NCBI RefSeq assembly: GCF_024494725.1
Contig: NZ_JANHDK010000001.1
Span: forward strand, 1,240,001-1,304,000
Direction of reading: 5' to 3'
From: Haloplanus ruber
GTDB taxonomy: Archaea > Halobacteriota > Halobacteria > Halobacteriales > Haloferacaceae
DNA: 64,000 nt
The position numbers were made by a program, and so were the translations under genes. Under the pieces are notes generated by a model, which saw nothing but the letters and a program-made list of their open reading frames with translations, did not search any database and had not been told where the DNA came from. Numbering within the stretch: position 1 is the first letter of the stretch; each line of letters begins with the position of its first letter. Shown piece by piece: positions 35,347 through 44,402 of the stretch.

Positions 35347-35388
35347 ACCGCCGACTCGACGCCCGCGATGATAAAACGGGGCGGACGA

Positions 35389-36687
35389 TTAGGCGTCCGC
35401 GGGCGGGGTGGCAAGCCAGGTGCCGCGCAGGCCGGCGGCCCACTCCGGCCGGCGCTCCCACGGCACGTCGGCCGGAAGGGCAGTGACGACCGTCGCGCCG
35501 GCGCGGACGCGATAGGCATAGATCGTCTTCCCATCCACCTCGTAGAGGATCCGGTCCCACGGCCGCCCGGCGAAGGTGGCGGTTCCCGAGGTAGTCACCG
35601 GGCCCTCCTCGGCCGACGCGACGGCCGACCGGGCGGCGTCCGGCGAGGAAAAGCGCTCGACGTACAGCGGATTGGCGTTGAACCCCGCGTCGACCGCGTC
35701 GATCATCATCGTGATGCCGACGGTCCGACTCGTCGAACGGACCGGGCCGAAGAGGTCGGTAAGGACCGGTTCGAAGTCGTCGAGTCGCTCGCGGTAATCG
35801 ACCGTGTCCTCGAGAAGCGCCACGGTGCCGTCCTCGCCGACCGCGTACAGTTCGTTGTACTGCGGTTCGTTCTCGTGTTCGTTGAGCGGATGGGGGGTGG
35901 AGTGCGCGTGGGCGTGTGCGTAGGTTCGGTGTCCGCTCGGGAACTCGTGGGTGTGTCGGTCGATCCCGTCGTCGGTCGTCGACTCGGTGCGATCCGGATG
36001 GGCCCACGTGGTAACGTCGTGATCGACGCTGACGAGCGCGACGATCAGGTCGTCGTCGCCCGGGACGAGCAGGTCGTACAGCGTGCCGTAGGCCGGACGC
36101 CGGGAGAACGCGTTTTCGACGTACGACGTCGAGATGACCCGCTGGTAGAACTGCCGCGCACGGGAGAGCGCCCGCCGCTGGAGTTCCTCGTCGCTCCGGG
36201 TGACTCCCCGTTCGAAGTCACGCACGTAGACGTTGTCACCGGTTCGGAGTGTGGCATCGACGACGAAGTGATCGGTGAGAGTCGCCCGCACGTAGTCGGC
36301 GACGGCCGTAGTCGCCTCGCGCAACGCCGTCACGTGTGACTGGGTCGCCTGGTCGGCGTCCGCGGCGTCGGAGATTGCCCCGAGGACGCGGTTGGCCCGC
36401 GTCCGGAAGCCGCGGATGGCCGGGCTGTACTCCGTGCGCAGCCACTCGAACTCCGATACGATGTCGGCTGTGGTCCCCGCGAGGTCGGCGTGAGCGACCG
36501 GCGTCGCCGTCGCCGTCTCGGTGTCGTTCGTCCCGCCGGTGTCGGTGGTCGCCGTCTCCGCCGTCGACTGTCTGGCGGTCGACGCGCCGTCGGGAGTCGT
36601 CGCCTCGGAGCTATCGAAACACCCCGCGAGGAGGGAGGACTGGGCGAGAGCGGCGGCCGCCAAAAGCCCTCGTCGGGTCACGGACAT
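35389..36687 (-). CDS. uncharacterised haloarchaeal lipoprotein with His-rich loop
   Basis: A 432-residue protein starting MSVTRRGLLAAAALAQSSLLAGC: twin arginine plus lipobox Cys23. A Thr/Asp-rich linker of about 45 residues follows, then helical (EFEWLRTEYSPAIRGFRTRANRVLG) and alpha/beta regions. A loop rich in His (HTHEFPSGHRTYAHAHAHSTPHPLNEHEN) could bind metal. I do not recognise a family. The start is supported by aatta at about 36713-36717, 28 bases upstream; frames above it are not coding-like. Confidence 0.78.
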   Translation of the reverse strand: MSVTRRGLLAAAALAQSSLLAGCFDSSEATTPDGASTARQSTAETATTDTGGTNDTETATATPVAHADLAGTTADIVSEFEWLRTEYSPAIRGFRTRANRVLGAISDAADADQATQSHVTALREATTAVADYVRATLTDHFVVDATLRTGDNVYVRDFERGVTRSDEELQRRALSRARQFYQRVISTSYVENAFSRRPAYGTLYDLLVPGDDDLIVALVSVDHDVTTWAHPDRTESTTDDGIDRHTHEFPSGHRTYAHAHAHSTPHPLNEHENEPQYNELYAVGEDGTVALLEDTVDYRERLDDFEPVLTDLFGPVRSTSRTVGITMMIDAVDAGFNANPLYVERFSSPDAARSAVASAEEGPVTTSGTATFAGRPWDRILYEVDGKTIYAYRVRAGATVVTALPADVPWERRPEWAAGLRGTWLATPPADA

Positions 36688-36780
36688 TCGATGTGAGCGA
36701 AGGACGGCGGTCAATTAGCTCTGTCGGCCGACTGAGCGGCGAGCGTTAACGTCTTGAACCGGGGTGTCGAACGTCGTCGT

Positions 36781-36888
36781 ATGAACCTTCCATCGTCGAC
36801 GACGCCCGAAGGGCTCTTCGAGTACATGATGGTGTTCCTCCTCCTGGCGGCGGCACTCGGATTCGCCGTCATCTACTTCGGCGGGTGA
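36781..36888 (+). CDS. 35-residue membrane microprotein
   Basis: MNLPSSTTPEGLFEYMMV followed by one helix (FLLLAAALGFAVIYFGG) and stop. The short polar N terminus with a TPEG..EYMMVFL motif resembles small conserved haloarchaeal single-span proteins. It is divergent from the lipoprotein gene. Upstream sequence is moderately AT-rich (gttaacgtcttgaa, 36744-36757). Function unknown. Confidence 0.62.
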   Translation: MNLPSSTTPEGLFEYMMVFLLLAAALGFAVIYFGG

Positions 36889-36952
36889 ACCGGCCGATTC
36901 ACGGGTAACGTTCATGACGGTGTGCCCGAAACTGACGGCCGGTGCGACACCT

Positions 36953-37303
36953 ATGACAACAACCGAAGACGTGCTGGACCACCACCTCGACGCGTTCACC
37001 GCACAGGACCTCGACGAGACGCTCGTAGATTACACGGACGACTCCGTCGTCATCACTAACATGGGGACATTCCGTGGACTCGACGAGATCGAGGGCCTGT
37101 TCGCCGACCTGTTCGCGGAGTTTTCACAGGACGGCTCGCGGATCGACCTCGAACAGAAGACCGTCGAAGGCGAGTACGGGTATATCGTCTGGGACGGGGA
37201 GACGCCCGATAACGACTACGAGTTCTGTACCGACACGTTCGTCGTCCAAGACGGGACGATCCACCGACAGACCTTCGCTGGAAAGATCGAGCCGAACGCG
37301 TAG
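36953..37303 (+). CDS. SnoaL/NTF2-like protein
   Basis: A 116-residue protein of the cone-shaped NTF2-like superfamily: MTTTEDVLDHHLDAFTAQDLDETLVDYTDDSVVITNMGTFRGLDEIEGLFADLFAEF is the standard opening, and YGYIVWDGETPDNDYEFCTDTFVVQDGTIHRQTF follows. Members bind small hydrophobic ligands, some as enzymes; ligand unknown. ATG 36953 is chosen on family length; the frame extends 13 codons further but those residues do not fit. It converges with the HalOD1 gene three bases away. Confidence 0.85.
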   Translation: MTTTEDVLDHHLDAFTAQDLDETLVDYTDDSVVITNMGTFRGLDEIEGLFADLFAEFSQDGSRIDLEQKTVEGEYGYIVWDGETPDNDYEFCTDTFVVQDGTIHRQTFAGKIEPNA

Positions 37304-37306
37304 TCC

Positions 37307-37582
37307 TCAGGCCGGACGAGCGAGGACTCGGCCGTCCCCACGAACGGTGACACGGAGGTCATCGACCGGGAAGCTGATCCGTAAGGAAGGGTCGGAATCG
37401 GTCACGAGCGCGTCTAGCGCGTCGGGGTCGACGTAGTCGAACAGCGGCGGATCGCTCCCCTCCCGGGCCGCGTTGAGTACCTCGGCAACGACGATGCTCG
37501 GCGGGAGTTCCTCCGCGTCGAAATTGGCCACGTACGCGCCGCTGTCGTCGTCCCACGTCACTAGAGAGTCGGAGCCGATCAT
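37307..37582 (-). CDS. HalOD1 output-domain protein
   Basis: A 91-residue protein, essentially one haloarchaeal HalOD1 domain: YVANFDAEELPPSIVVAEVLNAAREGSDPPLFDYVDPDALDALV and a C-terminal strand pair (RISFPVDDLRVTVRGDGRVLA). HalOD1 is found as an output module of haloarchaeal signalling proteins and as stand-alone proteins; its partner is unknown. The ATG at 37582 is preferred because upstream residues are Arg/His-rich shadow. Confidence 0.82.
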   Translation of the reverse strand: MIGSDSLVTWDDDSGAYVANFDAEELPPSIVVAEVLNAAREGSDPPLFDYVDPDALDALVTDSDPSLRISFPVDDLRVTVRGDGRVLARPA

Positions 37583-37902
37583 GGACGGCAGACCACCCCT
37601 ACGGGTGGCGTAGCCGTGGTGTGGCCGGACGGCTCGGTATCGGCGAGGCTCCGCGGCCGAGGACCGCGATGTTGGTCGGGCATGGTGTGGGTGTACGCCT
37701 ACGTCTCGGAGTACAGCTAGTGACCTCTGCACAATATGTCTTTTGGGCAACGTGTGTGCCGCCGTCGACGTGGCTCCGTCGGTCGACCTCTTCGGCCCTC
37801 AGATCACCGGCGCGTGGCAGAGCCGTTACTCTCGCTCGCTCGGCCGGCACCACGATGGCGCGAGGCACGGGATTCAAGACGGTGTGTCGTGCAGGGGAGG
37901 GT
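37583..37902. other. divergent spacer before the GCS2-like gene
   Basis: This 320-base stretch shows no convincing gene. gattcaagac at 37871-37880 lies about 28 bases before the ATG at 37903 and is the probable promoter of the ligase gene. An AT-rich patch at about 37731-37745 (cacaatatgtctttt) may contain another promoter; its direction is unclear. Confidence 0.45.
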
Positions 37903-39450
37903 ATGAATCGTGACCTGGCGGCACGGGTCCGAGACGTTCTCGACGTAGACGTCTCCGAGTTCCGTGCGCAGGCACAGGCGGACGCGGAGGTGGTCAAGAC
38001 CGAACTCAAGGACGGTACCTTCGACAATCACCGCTCCATCGTGGGGCTGGAGTACGAGTTCTACGCTGTCGCCGACGGGCGGTGGCGGCGGAACGGCGAC
38101 GACGACGACGCGGGCTCGGAACTCGTCCGCGTTCCGCGTCGGCTCCTCGAACTCATCCGCTTCGAGAAGGAACTCGGGTTGCACAACGCGGAGTTGACGA
38201 CCAGTCCACAGCCGTTGAACGCCGAGGGCCTTCGGGCGCAGGCGGCGGGCGTCCGGTCGCATCTCTCGTCGGCGCTCCAGACGACCCGCATCGAGGGGAT
38301 GCGCCTCGTCAGCGACGGCATCTGGACCATCCCGCCGTCGGGCGAGACGGCGCGGCGGTATCTGACCGACAGCATCTCGGATCGGGGCGTCCGCGTCGCC
38401 ACGAACATGACCGACGCGGTGCGGTATCACGCGATGGCCAACGGCCCGAACGCGCCGACTCCGTTCGCCATCGAGGCGCCCCACGTCAGCCTCGACGCCG
38501 ACACGGTGATGCCCGAGAGCCTCATCACCTCCATCCAGCCGCACTACCAGGTGCCTCACGCCTCGGACTTGCCGACCTACCACAACTACGCCCTGCGTGT
38601 CGCCGGGCCGTTGCTGGCACTCGGCGTCAACTCCCCGTTTTTCCCGCCGGACCTCTACGACGAGGGCGCCGACCCGGCGGCGGTCGTTGCGGACGCCCAC
38701 GCGGAGAACCGCATCCACGTCTTCGAGTCCGTCCTCAACACCGAGGGCGCCGAGAAGGTGCGCTTCCCGCGTGACCTCGACACCGTCGAAGAGGCGGTCG
38801 ACCGCGTCGCGAGCGATCCGACCGTCGTCCCGATGCCCGTCGACCGGGGAGACCGCTTCGACGACAAGTTCGCCACCCTCCGACGCAAGCACGGCACGTT
38901 CTGGCGGTGGGTGCGGCCGGTCTTCGACGGCGCCGACCGCTCGTCGGCCAACGCCCGAATCGAGTTCCGGCCCATCGCCGCGCAGCCGACCGTCAGTGAC
39001 TCCATCGCCTTCCTGGCGACCGTCGCCGGCCTGATGGAGAGTCTCCCACGCCACGAACACCCCGTGATCGGCCAGGACTGGACCGTCGCCAAGGAGAATT
39101 TCTACGCCGCGGCCCGCCACGGCACCGCCAGCGAGCAGCGCTGGGTCACCAACGACGGCCAGGAGACGACCGATCCGGCGGTCGTCTACGACGACATCTT
39201 CTCACACGCCGTCGAGGGACTGCGAGCCGCGGGCTGTTCGACCGACGAGGCGGAGTCGTACGTCGCCCCCCTGCGGCAACGCGCCGAGGCAGGCGTCACG
39301 CCGGCGGCGTGGAAGCGCGACCGGGTACGACGGCGGGTCGCAGACGGGGCGTCGCTGGCGACGGCCATCCCCGCGATGCAGCGCGCTTACGTTGACAATC
39401 AGACGGAGACACTGCTCGACGGGGCGTTCGTGGACTGGCTGGACGACTGA
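37903..39450 (+). CDS. GCS2-like (glutamate-cysteine ligase family) protein
   Basis: A 515-residue protein. The segment HRSIVGLEYEFYAVADGRW near residues 46-64 and FEKELGLHNAELTTSPQPLN are the metal/ATP-binding strands of the carboxylate-amine ligase (GCS2/YbdK) fold, and ANARIEFRPIAAQPTVSDSIAFLATVAGLM near residue 350 is the matching C-terminal element. Haloarchaea make gamma-glutamylcysteine, but their known GshA is shorter (about 360 residues), so this may ligate a different amine or be regulatory. The start is fixed by a TATA-like box and family-like N terminus. Confidence 0.75.
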   Translation: MNRDLAARVRDVLDVDVSEFRAQAQADAEVVKTELKDGTFDNHRSIVGLEYEFYAVADGRWRRNGDDDDAGSELVRVPRRLLELIRFEKELGLHNAELTTSPQPLNAEGLRAQAAGVRSHLSSALQTTRIEGMRLVSDGIWTIPPSGETARRYLTDSISDRGVRVATNMTDAVRYHAMANGPNAPTPFAIEAPHVSLDADTVMPESLITSIQPHYQVPHASDLPTYHNYALRVAGPLLALGVNSPFFPPDLYDEGADPAAVVADAHAENRIHVFESVLNTEGAEKVRFPRDLDTVEEAVDRVASDPTVVPMPVDRGDRFDDKFATLRRKHGTFWRWVRPVFDGADRSSANARIEFRPIAAQPTVSDSIAFLATVAGLMESLPRHEHPVIGQDWTVAKENFYAAARHGTASEQRWVTNDGQETTDPAVVYDDIFSHAVEGLRAAGCSTDEAESYVAPLRQRAEAGVTPAAWKRDRVRRRVADGASLATAIPAMQRAYVDNQTETLLDGAFVDWLDD

Positions 39451-39484
39451 AAACGGAGTCGTCTCGGCGGGGAGAGACCGGCGT

Positions 39485-40222
39485 CTACAGCAGCGCCTCG
39501 AAGTCCTTGTGTTTCGTGATCTCGACGCCTTCGTCGGTGACGACGGCGAGATTGATGCCGTTGCCGGAGGCCAGGTCGCGTTCGACCGCGCTCTGGATGG
39601 CGTGGGCGGCGACGGATTTTGCCTCGTCGACCGAGAGGTCCGCGTCGTACTCCTGTTCGAGGACACCGAGGGCGTACTGGCTCCCGGAGCCGGAGACGGC
39701 GTAGTCTTCTTCCATCATCCCGCCGAGGGGATCGAGGCTGTAGACGTGTGCGCCGTCCTCGTCGACGCCGCCGAGAAGCGGAGAGACGATGAAAAAGGCC
39801 CCCGAGCGGAGGAAGTTACTCGTAAGCGTCGAGAGCGCTTCCATGCTCATGTCCTTGCCGCGACGGGTCTCGTAGAGACTCGTCTCGGATCGAAGAGAGC
39901 GGATGAGCGACTGGGCGGCCGAGACCGACCCTGCGATGGTGAGGGCGGCGTTGGGGTGGATCTTCTCGACCTTCTGGACGTCCTTGCTGGAGACCATCCG
40001 GCCGGCGCTGGCGCGCATGTCGGTCGCCATCACCACGCCGTTCTCGGTCGAGAGTCCGACAGTCGTCGTGCCGGTTTTCATCTCTTTGTCTTCGCCTTCG
40101 GCCGCGGCGAGACGCTGCTCGGTGTCGGTGAACTCGCCGATCTCCGGGCCGAACACCGGCCGGTCGCCGCCGTCGAGACGCTCCTGTGTCCGTGAAAAGT
40201 CCTGATTCGTCGGAGTACGCAT
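39485..40222 (-). CDS. psmB: 20S proteasome beta subunit
   Basis: A 245-residue Ntn hydrolase. Residues 1-51 are a propeptide; autocleavage at KTG/TTTVGL exposes Thr52 as nucleophile. Later family motifs are GVVMATDMRASAGRMVSSKDVQKVEKIH and the DYAVSGSGSQYALGVLEQEYDADLSVDEA stretch with the catalytic Asp/Ser network. It forms the inner rings of the 20S proteasome. ATG 40222 is favoured over the GTG just before it; ataaatgc at 40248-40255 is the likely TATA box. Confidence 0.96.
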   Translation of the reverse strand: MRTPTNQDFSRTQERLDGGDRPVFGPEIGEFTDTEQRLAAAEGEDKEMKTGTTTVGLSTENGVVMATDMRASAGRMVSSKDVQKVEKIHPNAALTIAGSVSAAQSLIRSLRSETSLYETRRGKDMSMEALSTLTSNFLRSGAFFIVSPLLGGVDEDGAHVYSLDPLGGMMEEDYAVSGSGSQYALGVLEQEYDADLSVDEAKSVAAHAIQSAVERDLASGNGINLAVVTDEGVEITKHKDFEALL

Positions 40223-40270
40223 CACCTGCCTTTGCGGGGGCGCGCTGATAAATGCAACCCTTCCCGATGC

Positions 40271-40438
40271 TCACGCAGTGCTCTCGTACGCACGCCCGGC
40301 GGCCGCCACGAGGTCGCCGACCGGCATCGGGACGCCGAGTCGCCCGGCCATCAGGGCAAGCGGCATCAGAAGGATACCGACCACGAGAGTCAACTGGTAA
40401 ACGGTGAACACGCCGGCGCGATACAGTGAATCGAGCAT
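40271..40438 (-). CDS. 55-residue single-helix membrane protein
   Basis: MLDSLYRAGVFTVYQLTLVVGILLMPLALMAGRLG is a mostly hydrophobic N-terminal helix followed by VPMPVGDLVAAAGRAYESTA. The product looks like conserved haloarchaeal small membrane proteins near psmB. tatata at 40468-40473 lies about 30 bases before the ATG at 40438, a clear promoter, so a longer frame upstream is rejected. Function unknown. Confidence 0.75.
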   Translation of the reverse strand: MLDSLYRAGVFTVYQLTLVVGILLMPLALMAGRLGVPMPVGDLVAAAGRAYESTA

Positions 40439-40603
40439 CTGCGTAGTCGTGGCAGGAGCGACGGTCGTATATAAGGGTTCCGTCCCTGCCACTCCGCGCA
40501 TCCCGACGCAGTCTGCCGATTCGCTCTCACCGACCGCCGTCACCCTCGCCCACTCACTCCCACGCGTCATCGGCGTATTCCGGGGATGCAGTATCCCGGT
40601 CTC

Positions 40604-40620
40604 ATGCATAAGTTATGCAT
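40604..40620. repeat. perfect 17-base palindrome ATGCATAA-G-TTATGCAT
   Basis: Eight-base arms 40604-40611 and 40613-40620 are exact reverse complements around a single G. It lies about 77 bases before the DUF5799 ATG and about 170 bases before the small membrane gene on the other strand. Its AT-rich core in a high-GC spacer suggests a dimeric regulator site. I know no haloarchaeal regulator with this motif. Confidence 0.8.
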
Positions 40621-40688
40621 CGCATCGGCGGCACGTACGCGCGGCGGCGTGGGAAACGCTGATACGTCGGGTCGCCGTACGCCAGATC

Positions 40689-41126
40689 ATGTCGAACTGG
40701 ACCGATAGGATCGTCAGCGACCGGATGGCGGTCGACCGGGAGTTCAGCGATCGGGTCCGTGCCTCGGAGTTCTCGAATCAAGAGTGGGGGTTGATCATGA
40801 CCGCCGTCGAGTTCGAAATCGAAGATCCGGGCGATCCGGAACAGGCACGGATCGTCCCCAACACGGAGAATCTCCCGCAGATGATGCCCGAGTTAGAGAA
40901 AGTCGGACAGGCAGGTCCCGGCGGCGGGGCGCCACAACAGGACAGCGGCACCGGCGTCCTCGACGCCGTCCGCGGTGCGCTCGGCCTCGGTGACGACGAC
41001 AGCGAAGACCGACTCGACGCCGCGGAGCGTCTCGTCGGCGAGTACGCCACCGAACTCCAGACGCGACTCGAAAATGACGGCAAGTGGACGGACGTCCGCG
41101 AGACGTACCACGACGAGGAGCGCTAA
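40689..41126 (+). CDS. DUF5799 family protein
   Basis: A 145-residue acidic protein beginning MSNWTDRIVSDRMAVDREFSDRV, with EFSNQEWGLIMTAVEFEIEDPGDPEQARIVPNTENLPQMMPELE typical of haloarchaeal DUF5799, a Gly/Gln-rich turn, and a helical C terminus. No known activity. The ATG at 40689 is chosen because the upstream frame has no family similarity. Its stop shares bases with the convergent DUF7557 gene. Confidence 0.87.
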   Translation: MSNWTDRIVSDRMAVDREFSDRVRASEFSNQEWGLIMTAVEFEIEDPGDPEQARIVPNTENLPQMMPELEKVGQAGPGGGAPQQDSGTGVLDAVRGALGLGDDDSEDRLDAAERLVGEYATELQTRLENDGKWTDVRETYHDEER

Positions 41127-41272
41127 CCCTCGTCGCCGCTGTGGAACAGCGTGAGTTCCTCGGCCTCGTAGATGTTGATGAGTTCGGTGACGATTTCGTC
41201 GTACTCCTCGTGCTCCTGACGGAGGGTGTCGAGTCGAGCGACGGTCTCGTCGTCGAGGTGAATCTGTGGCAT
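41123..41272 (-). CDS. DUF7557 antitoxin-like small protein
   Basis: A 49-residue protein: [43 protein letters not shown] then HSGDEG. The strand followed by two helices is a ribbon-helix-helix-like pattern of VapB-type antitoxins, though no toxin gene is adjacent. Homologues are widespread in haloarchaea. Its last four bases overlap the convergent DUF5799 stop (CTAA), so the two genes share stop-codon bases. Confidence 0.82.
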   Translation of the reverse strand: MPQIHLDDETVARLDTLRQEHEEYDEIVTELINIYEAEELTLFHSGDEG

Positions 41273-41299
41273 ACGTCCCCAAAAGGACGGTGTGTCCGC

Positions 41300-42292
41300 T
41301 TAATGTTCGGGGAGCCGGTCGACGACCGCTTCAGCGACGGCGTCGGTGGTCGCTGTCCCGCCGAGGTCGGGCGTCCGCGGGCCGTCGGCGAGCGTCGCCT
41401 CGACGGCCGCCCGCACGTCCCGCGCCGCGCCGTCCGCGCCGAGGAACTCGAGGAGCATCGCGGCCGAGAGGATCGTCGCCGACGGGTTGGCGATTCCCTC
41501 GCCCGCGATGTCGGGCGCACACCCGTGGACGGGTTCGAAGATACCCCGCTCCGAGCCGATGTTCGCGCTCGGCAGCAGTCCGAGACCGCCGACGAGGCCG
41601 GCGGCCAGATCCGAGAGCACGTCCCCCGCCAGGTTCGGACAGACGATCACGTCGTACCCCGCGGGGTCCATCGCGAGGTGGGTCGCCATCGCGTCCATGT
41701 ACGCCTCGTCGACGTCGACGCCGCGGGCGGCCGCCTCCTCGCGGACGGTGTCGACGAAGAGACCGTCGGTGACGCGCATCACGTTGTTTTTGTGCGCGAC
41801 GGTGAACCCGTCGTGGCCGTTCGACTCGACGTAGTCGCAGGCGAACTCGGCGAGCCGCCGGGACGCCGACTGGGTCACCAGCCGCGTCAGCGTCGAGACA
41901 TCCTCCGTGAGGCGGTTCTCCACCCCGGCGTACACGCCCTCGGTGTTCTCCCGGAGAATCACCAGGTCCGTCTCGGGCTGGACGGCGTCGACGCCCGGGT
42001 AGGTCCGTGCCGGGCGCACGTTGACGAAGGAGTCGACGGCGTCCCGGAGGGGGAGGATCACGTCCGCGGACGTTTCGCCGGTCGCGCCGAACAGCGTCGC
42101 GTCGGCTTCACTGACCGCCTCCAGAGTCCCCTCGGGCAGGGGTGTCCCGCGCTGTTCGGCAACAGCGTCGCCCGCCTCGGCGTGGACGAACTCGATGTCG
42201 GCGACGGCGTCGAGCACCTCTAAGGCCGCGGGGACGACTTCGTGGCCGATGCCGTCACCCGGAACGACGGCAACGGTGGCTGTCTCGCTCAT
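41300..42292 (-). CDS. leuB: 3-isopropylmalate dehydrogenase
   Basis: A 330-residue beta-decarboxylating dehydrogenase. [19 protein letters not shown] opens it; the substrate signature is [14 protein letters not shown], the catalytic Lys is in [14 protein letters not shown], and [27 protein letters not shown] is the metal/NAD loop. It converts 3-isopropylmalate to 2-oxoisocaproate in leucine synthesis. It is the last gene of the ilv-leu run; the leuD stop overlaps its ATG by four bases. Homoisocitrate or isocitrate specificity is unlikely in this context. Confidence 0.95.
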   Translation of the reverse strand: MSETATVAVVPGDGIGHEVVPAALEVLDAVADIEFVHAEAGDAVAEQRGTPLPEGTLEAVSEADATLFGATGETSADVILPLRDAVDSFVNVRPARTYPGVDAVQPETDLVILRENTEGVYAGVENRLTEDVSTLTRLVTQSASRRLAEFACDYVESNGHDGFTVAHKNNVMRVTDGLFVDTVREEAAARGVDVDEAYMDAMATHLAMDPAGYDVIVCPNLAGDVLSDLAAGLVGGLGLLPSANIGSERGIFEPVHGCAPDIAGEGIANPSATILSAAMLLEFLGADGAARDVRAAVEATLADGPRTPDLGGTATTDAVAEAVVDRLPEH

Positions 42293-42933
42293 CGCGACTC
42301 GACGTACGGCAGGTCAGCCGCCGTCTCGTCGATGGCGTCCATCTTCGACCGGAGCAGGGCGACCGTATCCCAGATGCCCTGCACCAGCGCACCGCGCATC
42401 GCCTCGTCGATATCGACGTCGACGGTCTTCCCGTCGTAGGTGACCGTCTCCGCGGCCACCTCGAGTTCGATCCCCGCGTCGGGCGTCGCCTCGATGAAGT
42501 CCTGTAACTCGGCGACCGTCTCCGGCTCGGCCGTCGCCGCCGGGATGCCCAGCGACTTGCAGTTGTCCGCGAAGATTTCGGCGAAGGACTCGCCGACGAT
42601 AGCCTCGACACCCCAGCGGGCGAGTGCCCGCGGCGCGTGTTCCCGCGAGGAGCCACAGCCGAAGTTGTCGTTGACGACGAGGACGTTCGCACCCTTGTAC
42701 TCGTTGAACGGGTGATCGTTGCGTTCGCCGTCGTCGTCGCGGCGGGCGTCGTAGAAGGCGTACTCGTCGAGACCCTCCCAGGTCGTCGTCTTGAGGAACC
42801 GGGCGGGGATGATCTGGTCGGTGTCGATGTCGTCGCCGCGGACGGGAACGCCGGTGCCGGCAACGCGGCGCACCTTCATCTCCTCGACGCCGACATCGTC
42901 TTGCCGTGGACTCTGCGACCCTTCGTCGCTCAT
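42289..42933 (-). CDS. leuD: 3-isopropylmalate dehydratase small subunit
   Basis: A 214-residue aconitase swivel-domain protein: [20 protein letters not shown] and [22 protein letters not shown] are diagnostic. With LeuC it isomerises 2- to 3-isopropylmalate. The N-terminal 20 residues are an acidic extension. The ATG at 42933 overlaps the leuC stop by four bases, and its own stop overlaps the leuB start. Confidence 0.95.
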   Translation of the reverse strand: MSDEGSQSPRQDDVGVEEMKVRRVAGTGVPVRGDDIDTDQIIPARFLKTTTWEGLDEYAFYDARRDDDGERNDHPFNEYKGANVLVVNDNFGCGSSREHAPRALARWGVEAIVGESFAEIFADNCKSLGIPAATAEPETVAELQDFIEATPDAGIELEVAAETVTYDGKTVDVDIDEAMRGALVQGIWDTVALLRSKMDAIDETAADLPYVESR

Positions 42934-44348
42934 GCCCCTCCCTCCATCTCGCGCACGTCGGTCACTTCGCCGGCCACCGCGGCGGCGGCGACCATCGCGG
43001 GACTCATCAGCACGGTTCGGCCGTCTTTGCTCCCCTGTCGCCCCACGTAGTTGCGGTTCGAGGAGGACGCACACCGCTCGTCGCCCTCCAGGGAGTCGTC
43101 GTTCATCGCCAGACACATCGAGCAGCCGGCTTCGCGCCAGTCGAACCCCGCCTCGCGGAACACCTCGTCGATCCCCTCGGCTTCCAGTTTCGACTTCACC
43201 GTCTGGGAGCCAGGAACCGCGAGCGCCCGCACGTCGTCGTGGACCTCGCGACCCTCCAGCACTGCGGCGGCCTCGCGGAAGTCGCTCACGCGACCGTTCG
43301 TACAGGTGCCGAGGAAGGCCACGTCGATGTCGTAGCCGGCCATCGGCTCGCCCGGTTCGACACCCGTGTGGTCCTGGGCGGTGCGAGCGGCCTCGCGCTT
43401 GCCCTCCGGCAGATCCGCGGGGGCCGGAACCGGCTCGGAGACGCCGACAGCTTGCCCGGGGTTGGTTCCCCAGGTGACCATCGGCGCTAAGTCGCTTACG
43501 TCCAGGTGGACCACGTCGTCGTAGTCGGCGTCGGGGTCGCTCCTGATCGACTCCCAGTACGCCTTGCGCTCCTCGAAGGCCTCGCCCTCGGGGGCGAACT
43601 CGCGGCCACGCAGGAACTCGTAGGTGGTTTCGTCGGGGTTGATGTAGCCCGCGCGGGCGCCACCCTCGATAGACATATTACACACCGCGAGCCGCTCCTC
43701 CATCGAGAGGTCGCGGATCGCCTCGCCGCCGTACTCGTAGACGTAGCCGACGCCGCCGTCGACGCCGAGTTCGGCGATGATTTTCAGGATCAGGTCCTTC
43801 GAGTGGACGCCTGGACCGAGACGGCCCTCGGTCTCGATACGGCGCACGTCGGCCTTATCGGCGGCGACACACTGCGAGGCGAGCACGTCGCGCACCTGAC
43901 TGGTGCCGATGCCGAAGGCGATAGACCCGAAGGCGCCGTGGGTGGCGGTGTGGGAGTCGCCACAGACGACGGTCATCCCCGGCTGGGTCAGCCCCAGTTC
44001 GGGGGCGACGACGTGGGTGATGCCCTGTTTCTCGGAGTCCAGGCCGTAGAACTGGATGTCCGATTCGCTGGTGTTGCGCTCGAGAGCGGTGAGCATTCCC
44101 TCGGCGGACTCGTCGGCCAGCGGGCGCTCGCGACCCTCCGGCTGGGTCGGCACGATGTGGTCTACCGTGGCAACGTTGCGCTCGGGGTAGGGAACCTCGA
44201 TGCCCCGCTCTCGGAGCTCCGAGAACGGCTGGGGGCTGGTCACCTCGTGGATGAGGTGGAGGCCGATGAACAGTTGGTCCTGTCCGTTCGGCAGGTCCGC
44301 GACCTTGTGCTGGTCCCACACCTTGTCGTAGAGCGTATCCGCGCTCAT
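42930..44348 (-). CDS. leuC: 3-isopropylmalate dehydratase large subunit
   Basis: A 472-residue aconitase-family subunit. Iron-sulfur cluster Cys occur in FLGTCTNGRVSDF and in GCSMCLAMN; SSNRNYVGRQG is the phosphate/substrate loop. It pairs with the adjacent LeuD. ATG 44348 (MSADTLYDKVWDQHKV) is preferred over one four codons earlier. About 54 bases separate it from ilvC upstream. Confidence 0.95.
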   Translation of the reverse strand: MSADTLYDKVWDQHKVADLPNGQDQLFIGLHLIHEVTSPQPFSELRERGIEVPYPERNVATVDHIVPTQPEGRERPLADESAEGMLTALERNTSESDIQFYGLDSEKQGITHVVAPELGLTQPGMTVVCGDSHTATHGAFGSIAFGIGTSQVRDVLASQCVAADKADVRRIETEGRLGPGVHSKDLILKIIAELGVDGGVGYVYEYGGEAIRDLSMEERLAVCNMSIEGGARAGYINPDETTYEFLRGREFAPEGEAFEERKAYWESIRSDPDADYDDVVHLDVSDLAPMVTWGTNPGQAVGVSEPVPAPADLPEGKREAARTAQDHTGVEPGEPMAGYDIDVAFLGTCTNGRVSDFREAAAVLEGREVHDDVRALAVPGSQTVKSKLEAEGIDEVFREAGFDWREAGCSMCLAMNDDSLEGDERCASSSNRNYVGRQGSKDGRTVLMSPAMVAAAAVAGEVTDVREMEGGA

Positions 44349-44402
44349 CGTGGTCGGCACCTCGGGCCGCCGTCTCGCGGCTCGGCCGAGCGGTGACGCC
44401 GC

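Noticed and set aside
34462-36339. 625-codon open frame on the + strand opposite maeB and the lipoprotein gene
   Set aside because: It spans two genuine minus-strand genes and has no domain; a GC shadow.
41123-41272. Toxin-antitoxin locus around the DUF7557 antitoxin-like gene
   Set aside because: Neither neighbour (DUF5799, leuB) resembles a toxin, so only the small protein itself is reported.
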